From MPNP01 sp965221445 (lineage in GTDB: Bacteria > Pseudomonadota > Alphaproteobacteria > Rhodobacterales > Rhodobacteraceae), in contig CBDCSF010000013.1 of the NCBI GenBank assembly GCA_965221445.1, forward strand, positions 744,001-808,000: a stretch of 64,000 bases of DNA, given 5' to 3'. A model generated the notes under the pieces. It did not search any database and was not told where the DNA came from. It worked only from the letters and a program-made list of their open reading frames with translations. This document shows, piece after piece, positions 53,101 to 56,242 of the stretch (its first letter is position 1; each line of letters starts with the position of its first letter). Both the position numbers and the translations under genes were made by a program.

Positions 53101-53149
53101 CAAATTAGAGGAGACTAGCACAGGTGTCGGATTGACATGGCAGTGGTAA
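32171..53149 (+). CDS. Giant Calx-beta repeat surface protein with C-terminal beta-barrel
   Basis: One 6992-codon frame. Residues 1-164 hold three hydrophobic stretches (about 47-75, 78-100, 140-160), the last ending KIHA-QEK as a Sec cleavage site. Residues 165-357 are a globular domain (VPYGWELIPSGLSVSDEFRL to GLSPIFKVMG). From about 476 onward there are more than 40 Calx-beta-like domains, each with E-G-D/E, 'GTATSATDY' and 'ITDDD' calcium-type motifs. They are interrupted by one cadherin-like domain (about 1714-1815). Residues 2217-5917 are the near-identical array. A pre-barrel segment WLSRFGRTVAEQNVDAIRNR is at about 6515. Residues 6600-6992 look like an autotransporter-type outer-membrane barrel ending LTWQW, with the terminal aromatic expected by BAM. 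Probable role: adhesion, biofilm or cell-surface layer. The GTG start has AAGGA seven bases upstream; a later start is possible. Confidence 0.85.
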   Translation: MSERTSNIRPRGTCFSDRFLCSALVGKRCFFTPLAPRFQTFRINPSAFFFSMLALGVVFCCLSRIYLLYSSLILPRSYLVKFLLTLLSLGALSHFLINQAFYLKHWSKLRSLTGRSDLNSEPERTSNFLVNSTLSINHLYRSTLAILALICIVLAAMLPGKIHAQEKILVPYGWELIPSGLSVSDEFRLIFVSSGQRNAVDKNIRTYNEFIQNQVNAGHDALKPYASKFKVLGSTSSTSAKQNTGTTNNAEIPIYWVNGAKVADNYNDLYDGSWDSKEARNQKGNTFSTSLISVATGTTSNGEKDGKFVIGGDRGSVTTGYPIKSSRSNPNPIKERQFIRNTPHRYYGLSPIFKVMGTVYIESYSSRKEGIPINISAFAEPVPTASKKLTIQYSIKDDPTSNFLSEEQEGTKTYAMYRSPDTLPRINTQIDRYHDVDGEITIEITKLPDGYIVKPGKEGPLKQVIKNDPEQTYPFLSINKSTDSIIEGETATFNLELDKKWIYNKPLEVDVLLSGVGLFESGSENIRKVTFNKEQITATLDVKTRVDATNDNAGRIIATVVQTTPRIRGISKKRAEINITNEADLTGLYTTLKKYRGIEDKQGKAVGAGIELKLNQPLKQNGSITIEIINDELNLDPKFKAKSNIDFKNNYPSPTKVIWYSGNKSFRINIPIYDDDIHEYNEIIGVKLTNPEGFVLDSDGAEELTVLLSIYDDADIPVLSVESPTEEEGNNALDSGLEVSELNYKLTLSNESMKTARIHKRQTLKGSANKGGQQDTEPVKSEWIEIPSGTTTKSVPIKIAGDTIEEPDETLVIRFSRFQNTQIAGGSRSIEITGTITNDDASQPKPKPFIRFIDAAPVNEGDDVIFEAILVDGATPPKKVVAEEDCVFFWSTSNDNPETAIAGEDYVGKQLTAANIATGSSSVNFAVKTKTDNLVEGEEFFRVLGFSPEEGLECSFGGGTYQQAKGTITDNPIVSIMNAKKTTEGQTMLFPVELSIAGSSDVTLTWKTLDGTAIAGQDYVAKANQTLIIPKGETKGTLHVPLMEDTVDEHDEEFSVVLENAVNGLLDISRATGLIRDNDSRPDIKIGDVQINEGDTATLRIMLSSTSEKEIAISWSTQDGTAISGSDYKKNRQSLTIPPGDTHADISVKTLNDEQDENEETFRVLLFHSPEGKRQIGTATVTIVDNDETLINITDAQANETSGGSTATFKVTLSTPRKTPVTVDWKAENGDGEHPAISGKHPYGEDDFEAKSNETLTFAPGETEKFISITINNDDTAEHDETFQVVLENPSGAIIERGTAYGRIVDDDKIYYWVANENTEVREGESIVVRVRRNKTSTKVHSFRFCLKGINGNINGTDKDGGTAVISNNSTNPTSNSDTFKSKDDVRIYGQHNNTNDCIIGYTNDPFYTIKFNEDDLEKSVRLYTIQDNRVEEDETFTFATGTATNFNNDDKVLTPQRGNLKVFTIIDDDVARIKVVPRNDVVWEGEKAVYDLKFDDEKLEMGVTGTVDYFTTDGTATGGSDTKQHDYKPERKTLTLQSPDTHGVIGTIEIQTHDEEISYSAYEADETFTITLDNPTPSGQLELPVSGGHVLEVTIQDDDLTTINVDNAVVDEGDDALVWFRLTELRKKDAVVTWETATIKKGGTPLKDLTSVSGGKATIPAGQAGVQVKVPTVENEIPELDRDFKVRVTHVALPNFSFGTEGIVTIRDDDSNSLIITGFENYSVEENDNSWTSSTPSLTPTSKPHGDVTWTLEGRDSSHFRIDSDKGTLEFPKAKNFEDPQDSDKNNIYEVTVRATDEDGNTGTQDVALTITDVTTARIRAPPPQDLHENEKKLEAFSIERVDSGNTPVTYRWEILPDTTGTNPAILPDDLSEVIHLGENLDGNIKTKSHPIFIVNDTIDENPETFIVRLSNLSDGETDDALFVDKDGHVIKSGVIDLILTIIDDDPTEVKLSIHPDTDDISENSGTKNILVKLGRKLQPGESLTTPLSFGGTATFGTDYILNTPEVIPTNVEFANLSSADPMKDPPEITFEGSQFGPNSATLLLTAVHDNLDEGIKETVELSLGEINNAKLHDVHDRGTTKKGSPSFGITDDDTRGVSVDDTSLSVDEQDDLETKSNREDQVTYTVVLTSEPTDDVTIDLGIPVGAPFAVDTTSLVFTPMTWNVAQTVTVTAENDDIDNKDDDRVASITHTLKAGDSDYGGVSVASVEVTVEDEDTRGVTVTGTSLRVAEQDDADTKSNREDQATYTVVLTSEPTATVVIAITAPDGVAVDHNSLTFTTTDWNTAQTVTVTAENDDIDNKDDARSVDISHTVDAGTSDYTDVTADKVAVTITDDDGAPSGITLTTDTPSIAEDAATKTVLVTATVNGTTTYAEDKTVSVVVGTKDDSAISGTDYTRVVTFDITIPAGSRSAGKTFSLDPTDDTLDEDTETISVEGTSDSLSITKATISLTDDDDEPVLTIDGPSVEEGDSGSKTLTFTITLTPASGKEVSVDYADTTDGTATSATDYKKIDPKTIKFEAGDTSKTVNVAITGDELDESNETIILRLSSPDNATFPKKDDGTAQTTLDGEGTITDDDEAPTVSVANASAVNEGNDPATTVNMEFTVTLSAASGQDITVPYTLGGSATTGSDYEDPDPKSIMIAAGSTGGTIVIAVKGDVIDEANETIEVTLSGPTNATVSTAEGAGEATGTITDDEATPTATLVLTPGNIAESGVSNASTITATLSGASDEAVTLTVGASAVAPAVAGDFTLTSNTKLTIAAGSKTSTGVVTLTAVDNKVDAANKSVTVSATASGGHGVANPANQTLTITDDDTRGVTVTGTSLRVDEQDDADTKSNREDQATYTVVLTSEPTATVVIAITAPDGVAVDHNSLTFTTTDWNTAQTVTVTAENDDIDNTGDARSVDITHTVDAGTSDYKGVTADKVAVTITDDDGAPSGITLTTDTPSIAEDAATKTVLVTATVNGTTTYAEDKTVSVVVGTKDDSAISGTDYASVTDFEITIPAGSRSAGKTFSLDPTDDTLDEDTETISVEGTSDSLSITKATINLTDDDDEPVLTIDGPSVEEGDSGSKTLTFTITLTPASGKEVSVDYADTTDGTATSATDYKKIAPDTIKFEAGDTSKTVNVAITGDELDEPNETIILRLSSPDNATFPKKDDGTAQTTLDGEGTITDDDEAPTVSVANASAVNEGNDPATTVNMEFTVTLSAASGQDITVPYTLGGSATTGSDYEDPDPKSIMIAAGSTGGTIVIAVKGDVIDEANETIEVTLSGPTNATVSTAEGAGEATGTITDDEATPTATLVLTPVNIAESGVSNASTITATLSGASDEAVTLTVGASAVAPAVAGDFTLTSNTKLTIAAGSKTSTGVVTLTAVDNKVDAANKSVTVSATASGGHGVANPANQTLTITDDDTRGVTVTGTSLRVDEQDDADTKSNREDQATYTVVLTSEPTATVVIAITAPDGVAVDHNSLTFTTTDWNTAQTVTVTAENDDIDNKDDARSVDIAHTVDAGTSDYKGVTADKVAVTITDDDGAPSGITLTTDTPSIAEDAATKTVLVTATVNGTTTYAEDKTVSVVVGNDDDSAISGTDYASVTDFEITIPAGSRSAGKTFSLDPTDDTLDEDTETISVEGTSDSLSITKATINLTDDDDEPVLTIDGSSVEEGDSGSKTLTFTITLTPASGKEVSVDYADTTDGTATSATDYKKIAPDTIKFEAGDTSKTVNVAITGDELDEPNETIILRLSSPDNATFPKKDDGTAQTTLDGEGTITDDDEAPTVSVANASAVNEGNDPATTVNMEFTVTLSAASGQDITVPYTLGGSATTGSDYEDPDPKSIMIAAGSTRGTIVIAVKGDVIDEANETIEVTLSGPTNATVSTAEGAGEATGTITDDEATPTATLVLTPGNIAESGASNASTITATLSGASDEAVTLTVGASAVAPAVAGDFTLTSNTKLTIAAGSKTSTGVVTLTAVDNKVDAANKSVTVSATASGGHGVANPANQTLTITDDDGAPSGIRLAVDKASVAESADETAIVITASVIGDTTYSSSKDLTITVGGGTSTATSGTDYTRVDSITLTLPAGAASVTKSFDLEPLDDDIDEANETIIVAGSSTGLSISSATITLTDDDTKGITVTGTSLRVAETDDAETADREENQATYTVVLTSEPTATVVIAITAPDGVSVDHNSLTFTTTDWNTAQTVTVTAENDDIDNKDDARSVDIAHTVDAGASDYTDVTADKVAVTITDDDGPPTGITLTTDTPSIAEDAATKTVLVTATVNGTTTYAEDKTVSVVVGNDDDSAISGTDYASVTDFEITIPAGSRSAGKTFSLDPTDDTLDEDTETISVEGTSDSLSITKATINLTDDDDEPVLTIDGSSVEEGDSGSKTLTFTITLTPASGKEVSVDYADTTDGTATSATDYKKIAPDTIKFEAGDTSKTVNVAITGDELDEPNETIILRLSSPDNATFPKKDDGTAQTTLDGEGTITDDDEAPTVSVANASAVNEGNDPATTVNMEFTVTLSAASGQDITVPYTLGGSATTGSDYEDPDPKSIMIEKGSTRGTIVIAVKGDVIDEANETIEVTLSGPTKAKVSTAEGAGEATGTITDDEATPTATLVLTPGNIAESGASNASTITATLSGASDEAVTLTVGASAVAPAVAGDFTLTSNTKLTIAAGSKTSTGVVTLTAVDNKVDAANKSVTVSATASGGHGVANPANQTLTITDDDGAPSGIRLAVDKASVAESADETAIVITASVIGDTTYSSSKDLTITVGGGTSTATSGTDYTRVDSITLTLPAGAASVTKSFDLEPLDDDIDEANETIIVAGSSTGLSISSATITLTDDDTKGITVTGTSLRVAETDDAETADREENQATYTVVLTSEPTATVVIAITAPDGVSVDHNSLTFTTTDWNTAQTVTVTAENDDIDNKDDARSVDIAHTVDAGASDYTDVTADKVAVTITDDDGPPTGITLTTDTPSIAEDAATKTVLVTATVNGTTTYAEDKTVSVVVGTKDDSAISGTDYASVTDFEITIPAGSRSAGKTFSLDPTDDTLDEDTETISVEGTSDSLSITKATINLTDDDDEPVLTIDGSSVEEGDSGSKTLTFTITLTPASGKEVSVDYADTTDGTATSATDYKKIAPDTIKFEAGDTSKTVNVAITGDELDEPNETIILRLSSPDNATFPKKDDGTAQTTLDGEGTITDDDEAPTVSVANASAVNEGNDPATTVNMEFTVTLSAASGQDITVPYTLGGSATTGSDYEDPDPKSIMIAAGSTGGTIVIAVKGDVIDEANETIEVTLSGPTNATVSTAEGAGEATGTITDDEATPTATLVLTPGNIAESGVSNASTITATLSGASDEAVTLTVGASAVAPAVAGDFTLTSNTKLTIAAGSKTSTGVVTLTAVDNKVDAANKSVTVSATASGGHGVANPANQTLTITDDDGAPSGIRLAVDKASVAESADETAIVITASVIGDTTYSSSKDLTITVGGGTSTATSGTDYTRVDSITLTLPAGAASVTKSFDLEPLDDDIDEANETIIVAGSSTGLSISSATITLTDDDTKGITVTGTSLRVAETDDAETADREENQATYTVVLTSEPTATVVIAITAPDGVSVDHNSLTFTTTDWNTAQTVTVTAENDDIDNKDDARSVDIAHTVDAGASDYTDVTADKVAVTITDDDGPPTGITLTTDTPSIAEDAATKTVLVTATVNGTTTYAEDKTVSVVVGTKDDSAISGTDYASVTDFEITIPAGSRSAGKTFSLDPTDDTLDEDTETISVEGTSDSLSITKATINLTDDDDEPVLTIDGSSVEEGDSGSKTLTFTITLTPASGKEVSVDYADTTDGTATSATDYKKIAPDTIKFEAGDTSKTVNVAITGDELDEPNETIILRLSSPDNATFPKKDDGTAQTTLDGEGTITDDDDITESISIVTLKLSPASITENGGQTIVTASLDKAVNQDVSLTVTTKPSSPATANDYTLSQNKTLIIKTGSTESAGTVTITANNNSVDNPNKTITVSASATGGGVANPGDKTLTITDDDNPPTGATLSLSPNTVKEDAGATVITVTATVNGAAKFDATDITISVDAGTAQTDDFEAVQDFTLTIPSGASSAQGQFTFTPVKDMVDEKEETVIVSGTTTIDGYTVTSANLHLHNYIPPATTLTLEVSPTSVNENGGAQTVTVTAKFNEGTRGDATSVNVSIAGHTATDTVDFEAIPSFTLTIPPHQTQTSQNITFTPVNDTMSEGNETVSVVGTTTATGLTITNTEFTITDDDNQPSGITLAVDTDSKTDGSQDIVSEDAGATQVSITANVKGGTTFATDVTVSVNIGSDTAIAGTDFVIVPPFDIVIEAGTLSKTDSFTLTPTNDTLVEDNESISVTGTVSGANDLSVSGTNITIIDDDEPPAPAISIDDASANESEQEIRFTVRLAESASREIYFNYQTRESTPVSARQNVDYLGLSGRDSFKPGETEMELVVEIYDDLLQEDEETFEMVITGEVIDDGIGIGTIRNMDSQPPEWLSRFGRTVAEQNVDAIRNRFTAERIPGLVGEFVGQGISRTNIGDNLSTDQIKQNNELSDDNLDFPASLPVRSVGSSYVPEFSEPFDPPESREVTDEEILLGTSFNVTKLNNNGLSFGVWGRTAKSGYSGGEGEQSVEGDVTSLMFGADWKRNDTLFGLMVSRSSGKGIYGSSVRGKIKAKLTSFVPYVSHQFNNDLSVWGAVGIGHGKMELSSHFGDNISTDMDWRMVAAGAEGTLVPEEINNGIGLNWYTDALWVSTGTDEVPGGLSASSKENTRFRLGLNASWDHTLDSGVSLRPNLEVGIRYDGGDAETGYGLEVGAGVEWTNSETGLSVSVEGRTLALHEDGNFEDWGLGLGIQYDPNPKTKEGFSAQFGYGLGGNSSGGQQALNGPDTFPGLEETESEGTWSLETAYGITRGGGMVGSPYAAISGGSSESISKSTLGYRIEPDTEHATNINIDFWTNPNAKLEETSTGVGLTWQW
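38819..49921 (+). repeat. 11.1-kb tandem array of near-identical 1791/2145-bp coding repeats
   Basis: Six in-frame units begin with GACAC(C/G)A(A/G)GGGG at 38819, 40610, 42401, 44546, 46691 and 48836. Units 1 and 2 are 1791 bp (597 residues, five Calx-beta-like domains). Units 3, 4 and 5 are 2145 bp because each ends with an extra 354-bp domain containing TYSSSKDLTITVGGG. Unit 6 stops after three domains near 49921. The copies differ by only scattered substitutions. The array is strikingly GC-rich compared with the rest of the gene: for example about 70 percent in 40381-40440 against 40 percent in 37501-37560. Confidence 0.95.
44192..44545 (+). repeat. Extra 354-bp domain module, first of three copies
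   Basis: This 118-residue Calx-beta-like module (GAPSGIRLAVDKASVAESAD to SSATITLTDD) is inserted between domain 5 of one unit and domain 1 of the next. It recurs at 46337-46690 and 48482-48835 and is absent after units 1 and 2. It marks the step from 1791-bp to 2145-bp periodicity. Confidence 0.9.
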
Positions 53150-53183
53150 CAGGCGATCACCAACCACTGTCCCGACACCTGTG
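53119..53183 (+). terminator. Large stem-loop straddling the stop codon of the giant gene
   Basis: A 12-bp outer stem, CACAGGTGTCGG (53119-53130) with CCGACACCTGTG (53172-53183), encloses an inner stem CAGTGGT (53141-53147) with ACCACTG (53163-53169). The TAA stop lies at the top of the inner stem. No T-run follows, so it may stabilise the 3' end of the 21-kb mRNA or act as a Rho-independent-like barrier rather than a classic terminator. Confidence 0.55.
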
Positions 53184-53809
53184 TTAGTCCCCTATTAGTT
53201 GTTGTCGGTAGATACCATGTTTGAAACTCCCCGTAACGATGGGTGGCTCCCTGGGAGGTCTAGACCTTCCTAGGGAGGAAGAGTATCCTGCTGGAAAACA
53301 ATAAATTTAGCAGGAAGATGAAACTTGTTACGAGTGAAAGACTTTATAGTATTTAACGTGTTTAAGCAAACGGGATTGCCTAACTAACGTGCCAATCATT
53401 CTTTAAATTTATACCTGTCCTATTTCCTGGAGAGATGGCCATTGATTGATTTCCAAGTCAGTTTTTATTTCCCCAGTGGTCAGGTTCAGGTGTTAATCAC
53501 TGAGTGTACTGCCCAGCAAACTGAGAGATGTCTCTCTATACCTTAGGTAAATTGAGGGGTGTAGAAGTTGTATTCGTTGTGAAGTAAATTAAGTGTTGAA
53601 TAAAAGAATTTTCAAAAAAATACAAAATCCTATTTCTCGTGTATCCAAGCGTGACAATCAAATCAAATTAGGAATAGGTTAGACGGAAAATGTACTTGAT
53701 TTCGAGACCACCTAGTTCATAAAGTCTATTGGGGGAGAGACTTTATTGATTTCTCTCATAATCGCTATTAACCTTAGTTTGTAACAATTTTTATAGTATA
53801 TATTTTGCA
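53184..53809. other. 626-bp intergenic region before the peptide gene cluster
   Basis: No supported gene. An imperfect palindrome lies around 53247-53276 (TCCCTGGGAGGTC-TA-GACCTTCCTAGGGA), containing the perfect 12-mer AGGTCTAGACCT at 53256-53267. It could be a regulator site for the downstream cluster or an RNA hairpin. The remaining sequence is AT-rich; a promoter for the AlkB-like gene is expected before 53810, but no convincing box or ribosome site was found. Confidence 0.4.
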
Positions 53810-56185
53810 ATGCCACAAGAAACAGTAACCGCAGATCAATTGAATTCAAAAGATTCTGATCTTAAGAAGTACCTCAAACCATCAATATTTAGCGCTATAC
53901 CTCACTACTTGCCATTAGGTATTTTTCCTCTGATTTATCTTGCTGCAATCTATGGAGGGTGGTGGTTACTACCTGCATTTGTCTTTATGAGTGTGAGTGA
54001 TTTTTTTGATAAATTGCTTGGCGTTGACGGCAAAAGTCTGGATCCTTACAACACGACAGAGAAAGGTTTGATCTGGCATAATCTTCCGGTTTGGGTCTGG
54101 GCATTCTTGTGGCCAGTAACCCTGATATTCTGTATGTGGCAGATATTAATTGCCGGTCAACTGGCAATCTGGGAGAATATCATCCTGGCAATAATATTAA
54201 CCATGGAAGCACAAGCCGTATTTGTGATCGGCCACGAATTGATCCACCGGAGAGTCCCATGGGAAAGACGCCTTGGAGAGTTTTTACTAGCCTCTGCCTC
54301 ATATCCTACATATGCCACTGAACATGTTTATATCCATCATGCCAAGGTCGGTACACCCTATGACGTGGGTTCGGCTCCTAAGGGGGAAAGTTTCTGGAGT
54401 TACCTTCCTAAAGAACTTATCAGTAACATCACCAATTCCTGGGCATTGGACAAAGACCGGCTTGCTCGAAGAGGACTTCCTGTATGGCATTACTCTAATC
54501 CATTCTGGCGCTATGGTGCAGGTCTACTTTTTTGGCATGGTATGGCATATTTGATGGGCGGTATTTGGGCCATACCAATATTCGCCTTTTTGGGTTTTGG
54601 TTGCGTCTTTTCGATGAAACTCAGCAACTACCTTCAACATTATGGATTGCGTCGGGTTCTTCTTCCCAGTGGCCGATGGGAAAAAGTTGCACCACGCCAT
54701 TCATGGAGCGCTGACTTCAAGTTCAGCAATTGGATGTTTTTCAACATGCAAAGACATGCCGATCATCATGCAACAGCCTCACGTCATTACCCTTTACTTC
54801 AAGTAAGAGGCCCTGAAGAATCTCCTGAACTACCAGGTACTTACGCGGATATGATGAAAATTCTTTTGAGGCCTAAAAAGTGGTTTGAAAAAATGGATCC
54901 GCTGATTGATCAATGGCGTGAACATTTTTATCCTGATATGGATGATTGGAGTGCCTACGACAGCCCGGTAGCAATGTCAAGGCCAGATGATTTTCCTGCC
55001 TTGGTTGAAATTTTCGGCGCTTCGCCAAGGCTTGCCAAGTGGACTGAAAGCCATCCCAAATTACTTGACAGTCTGAAGGTAAAAGAATTTATTGACCTTG
55101 ACCTGCCCAAGGGCTTTGATGCTGATCCTGAAGTCAATTCGTTTGTCCGCAAAGGATTGGCAAGAGTTTACTGGACGTATGAAATGAACGTTCAGGAAAT
55201 GAAGGAACGCATTGGAGAGTGGCCAGCTGCTGATGCTAATGAAACTGCACTTATCGTCCAGGGTTGGTCAAATGAGAAAGCATTTCAAATAGGTATGCAC
55301 GTCGTACGGGGTAATTTGACACCGCTGGAAGCTTCCGTTGCATATTCAAATTTGGCTGAGGCCACGGTATCAATCGTACTTGAAGGGGTAATTGCAGATT
55401 TTGAGGAACGAATTGGACCTTTACCAGTTTCAATTGCAGCAATTTTTATGAACGATCTGGCGACAAAGCAGGCACAACCTGGATCGAAACTTGATCTCCT
55501 GTTTGTTCATGACAGTACGACGGATGGGATGAGTGTCCGTGTAAACCGCCGGTTTAAAGAGGTGCTAACAGAACTTGCATCTGAAAGTCTTATTTTCTCT
55601 CCCCTTACGGAGAATTCCGAATCGATCAAATATATACCACTAGTTGAACTGGAACAATTCTGCACTAACAATAAGGATCAGGCAATATCAGTACTCACCA
55701 AGTCGCGTTGTATATATAAAAACGGAGCAAAAGATATGGAAAAGATGTTCATTGATGAACGTCTTAAACTCGTTGCAGACGGGACGATGGTGGAATCCCT
55801 CTTGGATCACTTGTACAATTATGAAAGTGAAAACGACAAATCCTCAATTAATATTGCTTTAGATAGTGCCTTGTTTGGTATAGACAGAGCTACACGTTTT
55901 CTACAACTCAAAAAAGCGGATGAAGTCCTTTTTGATGAAGCATTTGCAACCGAAAATCTTCTTGTAAACCTAGGTTATGAAAAACTGTCCAGGGTTATAT
56001 TAGCTTGGAGGGAATGGCATGGAGCTGTGTCTCATGTTGGTGATGATGTGGAAAACTATTCATCAAGTGTAAAATCACATGTGGCAGAAACTTGTGGATT
56101 AAAGGATTTTGAGGATTTCAAAAACAAAATTGGTCAAGAATCATCTGCCACTGCAGAGCACATCAAATCCTTATTCCAGAAATAA
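53810..56185 (+). CDS. AlkB-like diiron monooxygenase fused to a degenerate GlnE-like domain
   Basis: A 791-residue fusion. Residues 1-375 are a membrane-bound alkane-hydroxylase-type enzyme with several membrane segments and the histidine boxes GHELIHRR (about 141), EHVYIHH (about 170), NYLQHYGL (about 275) and MQRHADHHA (about 314), spaced as in AlkB. Residues about 440-700 resemble the adenylyltransferase domain of GlnE (e.g. LAEATVSIVLEGVIADFEER, then GSKLDLLFVHD). The canonical G-S-D-x-D-L metal site has become G-S-K-L-D-L, and the later Y-E-x-D-x-R-L-R-P motif is missing, so this half is probably inactive as a transferase. It starts a row of plus-strand biosynthetic genes and may hydroxylate the peptide product or a lipid partner. 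The GlnE relationship is my inference from motifs. Confidence 0.8.
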   Translation: MPQETVTADQLNSKDSDLKKYLKPSIFSAIPHYLPLGIFPLIYLAAIYGGWWLLPAFVFMSVSDFFDKLLGVDGKSLDPYNTTEKGLIWHNLPVWVWAFLWPVTLIFCMWQILIAGQLAIWENIILAIILTMEAQAVFVIGHELIHRRVPWERRLGEFLLASASYPTYATEHVYIHHAKVGTPYDVGSAPKGESFWSYLPKELISNITNSWALDKDRLARRGLPVWHYSNPFWRYGAGLLFWHGMAYLMGGIWAIPIFAFLGFGCVFSMKLSNYLQHYGLRRVLLPSGRWEKVAPRHSWSADFKFSNWMFFNMQRHADHHATASRHYPLLQVRGPEESPELPGTYADMMKILLRPKKWFEKMDPLIDQWREHFYPDMDDWSAYDSPVAMSRPDDFPALVEIFGASPRLAKWTESHPKLLDSLKVKEFIDLDLPKGFDADPEVNSFVRKGLARVYWTYEMNVQEMKERIGEWPAADANETALIVQGWSNEKAFQIGMHVVRGNLTPLEASVAYSNLAEATVSIVLEGVIADFEERIGPLPVSIAAIFMNDLATKQAQPGSKLDLLFVHDSTTDGMSVRVNRRFKEVLTELASESLIFSPLTENSESIKYIPLVELEQFCTNNKDQAISVLTKSRCIYKNGAKDMEKMFIDERLKLVADGTMVESLLDHLYNYESENDKSSINIALDSALFGIDRATRFLQLKKADEVLFDEAFATENLLVNLGYEKLSRVILAWREWHGAVSHVGDDVENYSSSVKSHVAETCGLKDFEDFKNKIGQESSATAEHIKSLFQK

Positions 56186-56242
56186 TGACAATCCAAGAAG
56201 CTTGGGTAGGAATATCTGAGTTTCCAGAGTAAAAAGAATCAC

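Noticed and set aside
53810..56185. Two separate genes (alkB and glnE fragment) misjoined
   Set aside because: The frame is continuous with no stop, internal ribosome site or composition break between the halves; a fusion is the direct reading.
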